NCBI RefSeq assembly: GCF_020884795.1
Contig: NZ_BBZF01000024.1
Location: forward strand, 151,523-215,522
DNA: 64,000 nucleotides
Reading direction: 5' to 3'
DNA from: Micromonospora okii
GTDB lineage: Bacteria; Actinomycetota; Actinomycetes; Mycobacteriales; Micromonosporaceae
Part shown: positions 24,574-32,370 of the stretch, in pieces
Layout of the letters: every line of letters begins with the position of its first letter
How positions within the stretch are numbered: position 1 is the stretch's first letter
Position numbers and translations under genes: made by a program
The notes under the pieces: model-generated
What the model saw: only the letters and a program-made list of their open reading frames with translations
Database searches by the model: none
What the model was told of the DNA's origin: nothing

Positions 24574-24993
24574 ATGGAGAGGTCGACCTTCGTCTACGAC
24601 GGCGACTGCGCGTTCTGCACGAAGTGCGCGGAGTTCATCGAGCGCCGCATCCCCACCGGGGCGCGGGTGCTGCCCTGGCAGTTCGCCGACCTGGAGGCGC
24701 TCGGCCTGACCGCCGCCGAGTGCGAGGAGGCGGTGCAGTGGGTCGGCGCGGACGGCTCCCGCGCGGCCGGCCCCGACGCCATCGCGCGGCTGCTCGGCGA
24801 CAGCGGCCCGTTCTGGCGGGTGGCGGGAGGCGGGCTGCGGTTCCCGCCGGTGCGCGCGGCGGCCTGGCCGGCGTACCGCTGGGTGGCCCGGAACCGGCAC
24901 CGGCTGCCGGGTGGCACCGCCGCCTGCTCGCTGCCCCAGGAGGCGCGGGAGCGACTCTACGGCCCGGCCGGCCGCCCGACCACCGGGGCCTGA
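24574..24993 (+). CDS. DCC1-like thiol-disulfide oxidoreductase (DUF393)
   Basis: The 139-residue protein starts STFVYDGDCAFCTKCAEFIE, the DUF393 thioredoxin-like signature with the DxDCxxC motif. It is probably a cytosolic redox protein. Its last 37 bases overlap the end of the HTTM gene on the opposite strand. DUF393 proteins are often found with HTTM membrane proteins, and sometimes fused to them, which suggests a joint role. Confidence 0.88.
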   Translation: MERSTFVYDGDCAFCTKCAEFIERRIPTGARVLPWQFADLEALGLTAAECEEAVQWVGADGSRAAGPDAIARLLGDSGPFWRVAGGGLRFPPVRAAAWPAYRWVARNRHRLPGGTAACSLPQEARERLYGPAGRPTTGA

Positions 24994-25898
24994 CCGGGCA
25001 GCCCGCCGTCGACCGCCGGGCCGGGCGGCGGCCCCCCGGTGGCCGCGTCCTCCGCGCCCCCGGTCCGGCCGGGTCGGCGGCCGGCGAGCCGGCGGGCCCA
25101 GACCACCGGGCGCACCCGCTCCAGCGGCAGGAAGCTGGCCATCGCCACCAGGTGCGGCGCGAACGAGATGGTGATCGTCGCCATGGTGATTGCGTGGAAC
25201 GAGTAGAAGAAGCCGACCGTGGCCAGCCGCCAGCGCTCGGACAGCAGGAAGACCACCGGGCTGAGCAGCTCGAAGGCGAGGATGCCGAACTGCGCCACGA
25301 GCAGCAGGTACGGCACCGAGGCGACCAGGTCGGCCAGGTCGGTGCCGCGCCGGATGATCGCCTTGGCGAGCACCGACCCGGTGGCCCAGTCGAGGCCGCC
25401 GAAGCGGAACTTCGCGAACGCGGCCAGGAAGTACGTGCAGATCACCGCGATCTGGGTGACCCGCAGCGCCCAGCCGCCCGCCTCGGTGCGGGTGGGGTCG
25501 CCGTGCCGGGCCCGGCCGGCGGCGGGCAGCGCGGCGAGCGCGACGAGCAGGCCGAACCGGTCGTGGTCGACCTTGCCGTAGCTCATCGCGATGATCATCC
25601 ACTCCAGGTAGAGCGCGAAGACCGTCCAGCCGAGCAGCCGGTGGGCGCGCCCGGTCGCGGCGAGCAGGGCGACGACGAGCAGCGCCCAGAAGACCGCGGC
25701 GACCAGCGCGGGCGTCGGGGTGGGCAGCGGCAGTACCCGGCCGACGAGCAGCGGCTGGTACAGCTCCCCGGGGACGGCGGCCCGGGTGCGCACCCAGGGG
25801 GTGAAGACCACGAGGTCGGCGGCGACGAAGAGGTAGACCAGGGTGCGGAAGGCGGCCACCCGGCCGCGCGGGACCGCCTCGAACAGCCAGCCGATCAC
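24957..25898 (-). CDS. HTTM-domain membrane protein
   Basis: A 313-residue multi-helix protein with the horizontally transferred transmembrane (HTTM) fold related to vitamin-K gamma-carboxylase. Helices include AAFRTLVYLFVAADLVVF, LVAAVFWALLVVALLAATG and LGWTVFALYLEWMIIAMSYGK; FFYSFHAITMATITISFAPH is a conserved later segment. The ATG overlaps the stop of the upstream gene by four bases (ATGA). Its real reaction in bacteria is not established. Confidence 0.85.
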   Translation of the reverse strand: MIGWLFEAVPRGRVAAFRTLVYLFVAADLVVFTPWVRTRAAVPGELYQPLLVGRVLPLPTPTPALVAAVFWALLVVALLAATGRAHRLLGWTVFALYLEWMIIAMSYGKVDHDRFGLLVALAALPAAGRARHGDPTRTEAGGWALRVTQIAVICTYFLAAFAKFRFGGLDWATGSVLAKAIIRRGTDLADLVASVPYLLLVAQFGILAFELLSPVVFLLSERWRLATVGFFYSFHAITMATITISFAPHLVAMASFLPLERVRPVVWARRLAGRRPGRTGGAEDAATGGPPPGPAVDGGLPGQAPVVGRPAGP

Positions 25899-26335
25899 GG
25901 CTCCGCCCGCCAGGCGACCACGGTCTCGTCGGCCCAGCGGCCGGTGGGGCGGCCGGCCTCGATGCCGTACCAGCGGATCACGATGCGGACCTCGACCAGG
26001 CCGGCGGCGTCGGGGTGGCGTTCGGCGTACGCGTCGGCGACCTGGCGCAGTCGGGCGGGCTCGGCGACGTACCGGCTCTGCTGGCCCTCGATCTCGGCGC
26101 GGCGCAGGCCGGTGGCGTCCTCGCCCAGGTCGACCACCGCGCCGGTGCGGTCGACGCCCTCGATCCGGGTGTCCGGGGCGGCGGCGTTCGCCGGGTCGGA
26201 GGTCGAGTACATCCGGAACGGGCCGAACGGGAAGTCGTCGTCGGTGCCCCAGGCGGTGCCGGCGAGCAGCACGGCGAGGCCCAGTGCCGTGGCGAACAGC
26301 CGGACCGCCCGGCCCTGCGGGGTCAGCGTCTCCAT
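25895..26335 (-). CDS. Hypothetical membrane-anchored partner of HTTM protein
   Basis: The 146-residue product has one N-terminal hydrophobic segment (ALGLAVLLAGTAW) and then the motif FPFGPFRMYS, which I associate with genes beside HTTM proteins. The rest is an extracytoplasmic domain rich in charged residues (VEVRIVIRWYGIEAG). It is translationally coupled to the HTTM gene. Function is unknown. Confidence 0.75.
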   Translation of the reverse strand: METLTPQGRAVRLFATALGLAVLLAGTAWGTDDDFPFGPFRMYSTSDPANAAAPDTRIEGVDRTGAVVDLGEDATGLRRAEIEGQQSRYVAEPARLRQVADAYAERHPDAAGLVEVRIVIRWYGIEAGRPTGRWADETVVAWRAEP

Positions 26336-26473
26336 CGGTTCAGGACCATACGGGATCGAAGGGGCGCTCCGGCTCCTTCCGTCGGGCGGCGCGGGCCAGC
26401 CGTACCGGTGACGCGGGCGCGGGGCACCGACCGGTGGGCGAGCCGGGCCGTCGGTCGCCGGTGGGCGAGACGC

Positions 26474-26508
26474 GCGACGGCCGGGCCCGTGCGGGGCCCG
26501 GCCGTCGC
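26474..26508. terminator. Terminator after thioredoxin gene
   Basis: GCGACGGCCGGGCCC (26474-26488) pairs perfectly with 26494-26508 around a 5-base loop. It lies 17 bases beyond the trxA stop on the minus strand. Confidence 0.75.
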
Positions 26509-26525
26509 GTCGTGGGGCTCGGAAC

Positions 26526-26888
26526 TCAGTGGTTGTGCTCGGCCAGCTTCTTGCGGACGTCGTCCATGTCGAGGGCCTGGACCTGCTCGATGAGGTTCTC
26601 CAGGGCGGACTCGGGCAGGGCGCCCGGCTGGGCGAAGACGATCACGCCGTCCCGGATCGCCATGATCGTCGGGATCGAGCGGATGTCGAACTTCGCGCCC
26701 AGTTCCTGCTGCGCCTCCGTGTCGACCTTGCCGAAGACGATGTCGGGGTGCTTGGCGGAGGAGCGCTCGTAGACCGGGGCGAACCGCTTGCACGGGCCGC
26801 ACCACTCGGCCCAGAAGTCGACGAGGACGATGCCGTCGCCGCCCGCCACCTCGTCGAAGTTCGCCGTGGTCAGCTCAACGGTTGCCAT
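26526..26888 (-). CDS. trxA: Thioredoxin
   Basis: A 120-residue thioredoxin with DFWAEWCGPCKRFAPV, the WCGPC active site, SIPTIMAIRDG with the cis-Pro, and a short acidic C-terminal extension. It is a cytosolic disulfide reductase and works with a thioredoxin reductase located elsewhere. It is a single gene with its own terminator. Confidence 0.94.
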   Translation of the reverse strand: MATVELTTANFDEVAGGDGIVLVDFWAEWCGPCKRFAPVYERSSAKHPDIVFGKVDTEAQQELGAKFDIRSIPTIMAIRDGVIVFAQPGALPESALENLIEQVQALDMDDVRKKLAEHNH

Positions 26889-27076
26889 GTGGACTCTCCG
26901 ATCACCGCGGAATCACCTACTCGTCCTGGAACCAGGACGGGTCCCGTCGAATTCCCGGGGGGCTCCCCCCGAAACCGGCCCCCGCCTGGGGAGGCTCCTC
27001 CTGGAATCGACCACTGTCTGTCGCTCTCCGAGTTGCGGAGCGCACGTGCGTTATGCATTTGCGTGACCGGACGTGA

Positions 27077-27090
27077 TGGGAGCGCTTCCA
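27077..27090. promoter_or_regulatory. CebR-type (LacI family) operator
   Basis: TGGGAGCGCTTCCA differs at one position from TGGGAGCGCTCCCA, the CebR operator that controls cellulose/cello-oligosaccharide genes in Streptomyces. No sugar-uptake gene is near; the closest starts are trxA and the MaoC hydratase. Confidence 0.5.
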
Positions 27091-27157
27091 GGTCGGATCG
27101 CCCGAGCGCGCAACCCCGATCGGCGATCCATCGCCTGACTAGGGCCGATCCGACCTG
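27089..27157. repeat. Perfect 12-bp inverted repeat with 45-base interior
   Basis: CAGGTCGGATCG and CGATCCGACCTG could close a structured RNA. The interior contains further short pairing (GATCGGCGATC). It partly overlaps the CebR-like box. Confidence 0.55.
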
Positions 27158-27436
27158 CGGAGATCGCTTTCGGGCTCACTGGCAGTTACGCCACGTGTTG
27201 TTACGAACTGATAAATGTGATGCGGGTCTCTGTTCCAAGACCGCTTGCGTACGGCAGAATCTCTTCCATCAGAGCGTGGGCGGCGGGTGCCGGGGAGGGC
27301 CCCGCCGCTCATTGCGTCTCCCCCCAGGGGAGGCGGCCGGTGTGACATTTCCACGGCCGATCCGCCCGGGGCGCGACCTTAACCATCGATAAGGCATGCT
27401 GGCCCGAACTTCGTCGCCGCCCTGAGGGGGACACCG

Positions 27437-27952
27437 ATGCAGTTCGGCCGCTACTACGAGGAGTTCGAGGTCGGCGCGGTCTACCGGCACTGGCCGGGCA
27501 AGACCGTCACCGAGTACGACGACCACCTCTTCTGCCTGCTCACGATGAACCACCACCCCCTGCACATGGACGCGCACTACGCCGAGTCGGCGAGCCAGTT
27601 CAAGCGCAACGTCGTGGTCGGCAACTACATCTACTCGCTGCTGCTCGGCATGTCCGTGCCCGACGTCAGCGGCAAGGCCATCGCCAACCTGGAGGTCGAG
27701 TCGCTGCGGCACGTCGCCCCGACCTTCCACGGCGACACCATCTACGGCGAGACCACCGTGCTGGACAAGCGCGAGTCCGAGTCGAAGCCGGACCGGGGCG
27801 TGGTGACGGTGGAGACCCGCGGCTACAAGCAGGACGGCACCATGGTCTGCGTCTTCCGCCGCCGGGTCATGGTCGGCAAGCGGGAGTACGCGGCGGCGGC
27901 CGTCCCCGAGGGCGTCGACCCCGAGCGGCCGAGCTTCCCCGACCCGCGCTGA
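27437..27952 (+). CDS. MaoC-family hydratase, probable mesaconyl-CoA hydratase
   Basis: The 171-residue hot-dog-fold hydratase reads FGRYYEEFEVGAVYRHWPGK, CLLTMNHHPLHMDAHYAES with the catalytic Asp/His region, VVVGNYIYSLLLGMSV and ESLRHVAPTFHGDTIYGET. I recall an almost identical protein in the Streptomyces ethylmalonyl-CoA cluster, so hydration of mesaconyl-C1-CoA to beta-methylmalyl-CoA is likely. That product is the substrate of the lyase at 19163. GAGGGGG lies before the ATG. Confidence 0.88.
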   Translation: MQFGRYYEEFEVGAVYRHWPGKTVTEYDDHLFCLLTMNHHPLHMDAHYAESASQFKRNVVVGNYIYSLLLGMSVPDVSGKAIANLEVESLRHVAPTFHGDTIYGETTVLDKRESESKPDRGVVTVETRGYKQDGTMVCVFRRRVMVGKREYAAAAVPEGVDPERPSFPDPR

Positions 27953-28072
27953 GCCGCCCCCCTTCTCTCAGCTCCCGGGAGGAGGGGCCCGGGGGCGAGG
28001 CCGCGGCGACGTTCCCCGGGGAAGGGGCCCGGTGCGCCCTACGGGGCCCATATGCTGACGCCGGAGGTAGCC

Positions 28073-28711
28073 ATGAGCCGCTCCGTCGCCGGGGGGCCGC
28101 ACCCGGCCGGCCGCCGCGCCGCGCCCCTGACCACCGCCGCCTACTCCGCCGCCGAGTGGGACCTGCTGACCGGCCTCCCCGGCCGCGTCCTCGTGGCCGC
28201 TGCCCGGCCCGCCACGACCGACCCCATGCGGTCCGCCACGGCCGATCCCACGAGGCCCGCGACGAGCCACCCGACGCGGGGCGTCGCGGCCGGGCTCGCC
28301 GGCGTGGACGCCGTGGCCGCCGGCCGCGCCTCCGACAGCGACCTGGTCCGCGCCGTGGTCGCCGCCATCTACTCCCGACACGACGGGGCCTGCTCGGGGC
28401 ACGAGGACGCCTGCTCCGGGCACGACGGGGCCCACTCCGGGCGCGACGAGGTCAGCTCCCGGCTCGACGGGACGAGCGCCCCGGCCGTCGACCTCGTCGA
28501 CCTGCTGGCCGCCTGCCGGGCCGCGGTCCGGGTGCTGCGCCGCCGGGCGGACCCGGCCGACTCGGCCGCGTACCGGCAGTGGGTGCAGTCGGTGGCGGCC
28601 CGGGTCTGCCGGGTCACCCCCGAGGGGGCCCCGGCCCCGGCGGACGCGCCCGTGGCGCCGGCCGACCGGCGCTTCCTCGACCGGCTCGGCGCGGCGCTCG
28701 ACCTGGGCTGA
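28073..28711 (+). CDS. Conserved hypothetical protein with expanded repeats
   Basis: The 212-residue product has recognisable order at both ends (YSAAEWDLLTGLPGRVLVAA; LVRAVVAAIYSR; ADSAAYRQWVQSVAARVCRV-like stretch). Between them are two repeat expansions: TTDPMRSATADPTRPATSHP and units of CSGHEDACSGHDGAHSGRDE. Homologues I recall in Micromonosporaceae lack such long repeats. GGAGG is placed well for ATG 28073. Function is unknown. Confidence 0.7.
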   Translation: MSRSVAGGPHPAGRRAAPLTTAAYSAAEWDLLTGLPGRVLVAAARPATTDPMRSATADPTRPATSHPTRGVAAGLAGVDAVAAGRASDSDLVRAVVAAIYSRHDGACSGHEDACSGHDGAHSGRDEVSSRLDGTSAPAVDLVDLLAACRAAVRVLRRRADPADSAAYRQWVQSVAARVCRVTPEGAPAPADAPVAPADRRFLDRLGAALDLG

Positions 28712-28750
28712 TCCGCCTCACCCGGCCGGCCGGCGCGACCGCGCGGGCCG

Positions 28751-28768
28751 TACCCTCTGCAGACCGTG
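28751..28768 (+). promoter_or_regulatory. Probable leaderless promoter of SpoU methyltransferase
   Basis: TACCCT, nine bases, then GTG 28766. The spacing is at the long end for leaderless starts. Confidence 0.4.
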
Positions 28769-29389
28769 ACCGGTGACCAGATCGAGGTCGGCGTGGGGCC
28801 GTGGCCCGGCGACCTCCCGGACGATCCGCGGTACGACCCGGAACTGCTCGCCGAGGGCGACCGGCGCAACGTCGTGGACCGGTACCGGTACTGGCGGCGC
28901 GAGGCCGTGGTGGCCGACCTCGACCGGCGGCGGCACGACTTCCACGTGGCCATCGAGAACTGGCAGCACGACCTCAACATCGGCACGGTGGTCCGCAACG
29001 CCAACGCCTTCCTGGCCGCCGAGGTGCACATCGTCGGGCGACGGCGGTGGAACCGCCGGGGCGCGATGGTGACCGACCGGTACCAGCACGTCCGGCACCA
29101 CGAGACCATCGAGGAGTTCGCCGCCTGGGCGGTGGCGGGGGAGCTGCCGGTGGTCGGCATCGACAACCTGCCCGGCTCCCACCCGCTGGAGACCACCACC
29201 CTGCCGCGCCGCTGCGTGCTGCTCTTCGGCCAGGAGGGGCCGGGCCTGTCGGACGCCGCCCGGGCCGCCTGCGACCAGCTCTTCTCGATCGCGCAGTACG
29301 GCTCCACCCGCTCGATCAACGCCGGGGTGGCGAGCGGGATCGCGATGCACGCCTGGATCCGCGCCCACGCGGGGCCCCCGCCCGCCTGA
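28766..29389 (+). CDS. SpoU-family RNA 2'-O-methyltransferase
   Basis: A 207-residue SPOUT-fold methyltransferase acting on tRNA or rRNA. The three SpoU motifs are NIGTVVRNANAF, LLFGQEGPGLS and SIAQYGSTRSINAGVASGIAM. The last contains the knot that binds SAM. No additional RNA-binding domain is seen beyond the ~60-residue N-terminal part, so the target nucleotide is not deducible. Confidence 0.9.
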   Translation: MTGDQIEVGVGPWPGDLPDDPRYDPELLAEGDRRNVVDRYRYWRREAVVADLDRRRHDFHVAIENWQHDLNIGTVVRNANAFLAAEVHIVGRRRWNRRGAMVTDRYQHVRHHETIEEFAAWAVAGELPVVGIDNLPGSHPLETTTLPRRCVLLFGQEGPGLSDAARAACDQLFSIAQYGSTRSINAGVASGIAMHAWIRAHAGPPPA

Positions 29390-29437
29390 CGCTCCCCGCC
29401 CGCACCGGGCCCCGCCGCCCCGGGCGCTTGCGTCATC

Positions 29438-29492
29438 GTGTCGGCGACGTGGCGGTGTCCTCGGGGGCGGGACCGCGCCATGTCGCCGACAT
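29438..29492. repeat. Inverted copy of TGTCGGCGACA palindromic family
   Basis: GTGTCGGCGACGTGGCGG and CCGCGCCATGTCGCCGACAT face each other across about 17 bases. A further half-copy (GGGTCGGCGATTTCGCGG) follows at 29524. It lies downstream of the SpoU gene and may act as its terminator. Confidence 0.6.
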
Positions 29493-29597
29493 GGAGCGAT
29501 CCCGGCGGCGGCGGAATCGCGCCGGGTCGGCGATTTCGCGGTGTCTCGCCCGCTCCGCTTGACGCCGCACGGCTGCGGGGTGACGGTGGAAGACGTG

Positions 29598-30290
29598 AGC
29601 GTCGCGGTGAGTTGCCCCAGATGTGGTGGATCCGTGCGGGAACCGGACCTGATGCACGCCGAGTGGCGGTGCTCCCGCTGCGGGCCGGTACCCCCGCTGC
29701 ACGTCCCCGAGCACATCGGGGCGGAGATCGTGGCCAGCGTGGTGGGCCGGGTCGCCGCCGCCGCGCCCGAGGCGGCGCCGGCGACGCCGGTCTGGTGCCC
29801 CTGGCCGCTGCCGCCCGGCTGGACGCTCACCGGGGTGGCGTACGCCGGGGACGAGCGCGGCGGCGTGCGGGCCACCGTCGTGGCCTGCGCCGGGCCCGAG
29901 CCCTTCGGCGGCGGCCCCGCCGACCTGATCTTCGTGGCCGAGGAGCCGGGCGTCGGCCTGGGCACCCGGTTCGCCGGGACGGCGGGCCCCGACCCGGGCC
30001 CCGAACTCGCCGAGGCGCTGGACGACCCCGGCCCCGGGCATCCCGAGCATGTCGGGCAGGCCAGGATCCGGGTGGCCGGGCACCCGACTCCACTGTGGCT
30101 CGTGAGTTCCCCGACAGATCGAAGTGCGTACGCCGGAGAGGCTCGGGGATTGTGGCTTCATGCGATAGCCTGGCCAGCGAGTGCGGGGCATCTGCTCGCC
30201 GAGGACGTGGAGTTGCACGACCTCACAGAGTGGACGCCTACCGAGCTCGTGTACGGCGCACCGTCTCCGTACCTGCACGGGAAGGCTTGA
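29598..30290 (+). CDS. DUF6758-family zinc-ribbon protein
   Basis: The 230-residue protein has an N-terminal zinc ribbon (SCPRCGGSVREPDL, WRCSRCGPVPPL). The family core follows: WCPWPLPPGWTLTGVAYAGDERGGVRATVVA, LIFVAEEPGVGLGTRFAG and PTPLWLVSSPTDRSAYAGEA. I recognise this as the DUF6758 family of actinobacteria, of unknown function. GTG 29598 has GGTGGAAG in front; earlier GTGs at 29541 and 29580 are possible. A small membrane gene and a PH-domain gene follow. Confidence 0.8.
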   Translation, partial: SVAVSCPRCGGSVREPDLMHAEWRCSRCGPVPPLHVPEHIGAEIVASVVGRVAAAAPEAAPATPVWCPWPLPPGWTLTGVAYAGDERGGVRATVVACAGPEPFGGGPADLIFVAEEPGVGLGTRFAGTAGPDPGPELAEALDDPGPGHPEHVGQARIRVAGHPTPLWLVSSPTDRSAYAGEARGLWLHAIAWPASAGHLLAEDVELHDLTEWTPTELVYGAPSPYLHGKA

Positions 30291-30426
30291 CGGGGCCACC
30301 ACGCCCCGGGCAGTCTCCCGTTCTGTCGGAGAACGGACGCAGAGATTCACTGTAGGACACCTAACTGATACTCTGGGTGCCGCTGCGGTAAATGGACCCG
30401 GCGCCGCGCGAGAGGATGGGCCCGCC

Positions 30427-30585
30427 ATGGTCAAGAAGGTCCTCACCTGGGCCGGTATCGCATTCTTGATCTTCTTTGTTGCGTATCGGCCGAGCTCGGC
30501 CGCAGACGTCTTCAAGTCGATCGGTGGCGGCATCATGGACATCGCCCAGGGGTTTGGCGACTTCTTCACGAGTCTCATCGCCTAG
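30427..30585 (+). CDS. 52-residue membrane protein
   Basis: The product has one hydrophobic helix near the N-terminus (VLTWAGIAFLIFFVAY) followed by a short amphipathic tail FKSIGGGIMDIAQGFGDFF. GATACT at about 30368 is a candidate -10. The next gene starts six bases after its stop, so it is the first gene of an operon with the PH-domain protein and probably shares its membrane role. Function is unknown. Confidence 0.75.
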   Translation: MVKKVLTWAGIAFLIFFVAYRPSSAADVFKSIGGGIMDIAQGFGDFFTSLIA

Positions 30586-30591
30586 CCGCCG

Positions 30592-31470
30592 ATGGGAAGC
30601 CCCTCCGGTCCACCCTTCGACCCCGACGACCCTGACCGGGAGCGCCGGGATCGAGACACGGAGCCGATTCCCCGCATCGGGCCCGACGATCCACCGGGCC
30701 CCGGGCGGGGGACGGGTTTCTCCGACGGTCCGCCCTTTTCGGACGATGTCGGCTACGGCGACGGCCCGTTCGCGGGCGAGGGCCGCTCCGGGCGCGCCTG
30801 GGTGCGTGACCCCGAGGCCAGCTACCAGCCTCCGCAGATCTCCGAGGAGGAACTGGCCGGCCTGCGGGTCGACGCCTCCGGCATGCCGAGTGGCCCCCGG
30901 CGCGTCCTTCCCCTGGAGGACGAGCCCAGTTCGCTGGTGGCGCGCTACCTCTTCCCCACGGAGCGGTACCGGGGCGAGTGGAAGCGGCACTGGATCCACC
31001 TCACCACCCCGATCATCGTGGGCATCGCCGCCACCTTCATCCTCGGCTACCTCTCCGGCTTCCTCGCCGGGCGGGACGTCAGCGCCCTGACCACCGTCGC
31101 GGTGCTGCTCTGGTTCGCGGTGATGGGCTGGGTCGCCTGGAAGGTCGCGGACTGGTGGTACGACCGGTTCATCCTGACCAACAAGCGGGTCATGGTGGTC
31201 ACCGGCATCGTCACCCGGAAGGTGGCGATGATGCCGCTGGCCCGGGTCACCGACATGAAGTACGAGCAGAGCCCCGCCGGTCGCGCGCTCAACTACGGCA
31301 CGTTCGTGCTGGAGTCCGCCGGCCAGGACCAGGCGCTCCGTGAGATCAAGAACCTTCCCAACCCGAACGAGCTCTACCTGCGCGTCGTCGAGGAGATGTA
31401 CGAGCCGCAGGCGGTCGAGGCGCGGTTGGGCAAGGAGGCGGACGAGGCCAAGGCCGACGACGGGGCGTGA
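30592..31470 (+). CDS. Bacterial PH-domain membrane protein
   Basis: A 292-residue protein. About 125 hydrophilic residues come first, then two membrane helices (TTPIIVGIAATFILGYLSGF and TTVAVLLWFAVMGWVAWKV). These are followed by a bacterial PH (bPH/DUF304-type) domain: RFILTNKRVMVVTGIVTRKVAMMPLARVTDMKYEQ, GTFVLESAGQDQALREIKNL. Such proteins are thought to form membrane-associated assemblies. It is in an operon with the 52-residue gene upstream. The ECF sigma gene follows after 105 bases. Confidence 0.85.
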   Translation: MGSPSGPPFDPDDPDRERRDRDTEPIPRIGPDDPPGPGRGTGFSDGPPFSDDVGYGDGPFAGEGRSGRAWVRDPEASYQPPQISEEELAGLRVDASGMPSGPRRVLPLEDEPSSLVARYLFPTERYRGEWKRHWIHLTTPIIVGIAATFILGYLSGFLAGRDVSALTTVAVLLWFAVMGWVAWKVADWWYDRFILTNKRVMVVTGIVTRKVAMMPLARVTDMKYEQSPAGRALNYGTFVLESAGQDQALREIKNLPNPNELYLRVVEEMYEPQAVEARLGKEADEAKADDGA

Positions 31471-31575
31471 AGCCTCTCGTCCGAACATCGGGGAAACAGC
31501 GCACCTTTCGCCGTCGACCCGCGCCGTACCGCCGTGGCAGCCTGCCAGCAGACACGGGGGCGGGGGAGGTGGGCG

Positions 31576-32370
31576 GTGGTCGGCAGGGACCCGCTGGAGG
31601 AGGAGTTCCGGGAGTTCGTCGCGGCGCGCTCCGGTGCCCTGCTGCGCACCGCGTACCTGCTCGCGGGGGACTGGGCCACGGCCGAGGACCTGCTCCAGAC
31701 GGCGCTGACCAAGACGTACCTGGCCTGGAAGCGGCTCGGCGGCATCGAGGCGATCGAGCCGTACGCCCGCCGGGTCATGGTCAACACCTCGACGAGCTGG
31801 TGGCGGCGGCGCTGGCACGGTGAGCGGCCGACCGCCGTGCTGCCGGAGCGGGCCGGGGCCGACGAGATCGAGCAGCAGCTCGACCGGGACCTGCTCTGGC
31901 GTCACCTCCGGGCGCTGCCCAGCCGGCAGCGGGCGGTGCTGGTGCTGCGCTTCTACGAGGACATGTCGGAGGCGCAGACGGCCGCCTTGCTGGAGATCTC
32001 CCCGGGCACGGTGAAGAGCCAGACCTCCCGGGCCCTGGCCACCCTGCGGCGGCGGCTCGGGGAGCAGGCGGCCCTCGACCTGCCGGCCGCGCCGCCCACG
32101 GCGACCCGGCCCGCCGGCCGCACGTCGGCCGGAGCCGACAGGGGCGCGGCGACCATGTCCGTCGGCCGCACGCCGCGCCGGCCCGTCCCGGCCGCTGCCG
32201 CGCCCGGCACCGGCCCGACCGACACCGCGCCGCCCCGGGCCCCGCGTCCCCCGGAGGCCCCGCGTCCCCCGGAGGTCGCGCTTCCCGGGGCCGCCGCGCC
32301 GCCGGGCGACGCCGCCGCTTGGCCGGTCACGGCGGTGCCGGCCGCCTACACCGGCGCGGAGGGGAGGTGA
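31576..32370 (+). CDS. SigE-family ECF RNA polymerase sigma factor
   Basis: The 264-residue factor contains sigma region 2 (FVAARSGALLRTAYLLAGDWATAEDLLQTAL, RRVMVNTSTSWWRRR) and region 4 (ALPSRQRAVLVLRFYEDMSEAQTAALLEISPGTVKSQTSRAL). A Pro/Ala-rich, probably disordered C-terminal extension of about 85 residues follows, longer than usual. The GTG has GGGGGAGG upstream. The next gene overlaps it by GTGA and encodes a membrane protein that may hold the sigma factor inactive. Confidence 0.88.
   Translation: MVGRDPLEEEFREFVAARSGALLRTAYLLAGDWATAEDLLQTALTKTYLAWKRLGGIEAIEPYARRVMVNTSTSWWRRRWHGERPTAVLPERAGADEIEQQLDRDLLWRHLRALPSRQRAVLVLRFYEDMSEAQTAALLEISPGTVKSQTSRALATLRRRLGEQAALDLPAAPPTATRPAGRTSAGADRGAATMSVGRTPRRPVPAAAAPGTGPTDTAPPRAPRPPEAPRPPEVALPGAAAPPGDAAAWPVTAVPAAYTGAEGR

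Larger units (their letters stand above)
26889..27436. other. 548-base non-coding region with CebR-like box and long-range hairpin
   Basis: This region is clearly less GC-rich than the genes around it, and I see no convincing coding frame. It contains a LacI/CebR-type box at 27077-27090 and a 12-bp perfect inverted repeat at 27089-27100 and 27146-27157. An AT-rich stretch lies near 27190-27225. The MaoC gene promoter and leader should lie within its last 100 bases. A cis-acting RNA or small RNA is possible but unproven. Confidence 0.5.
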
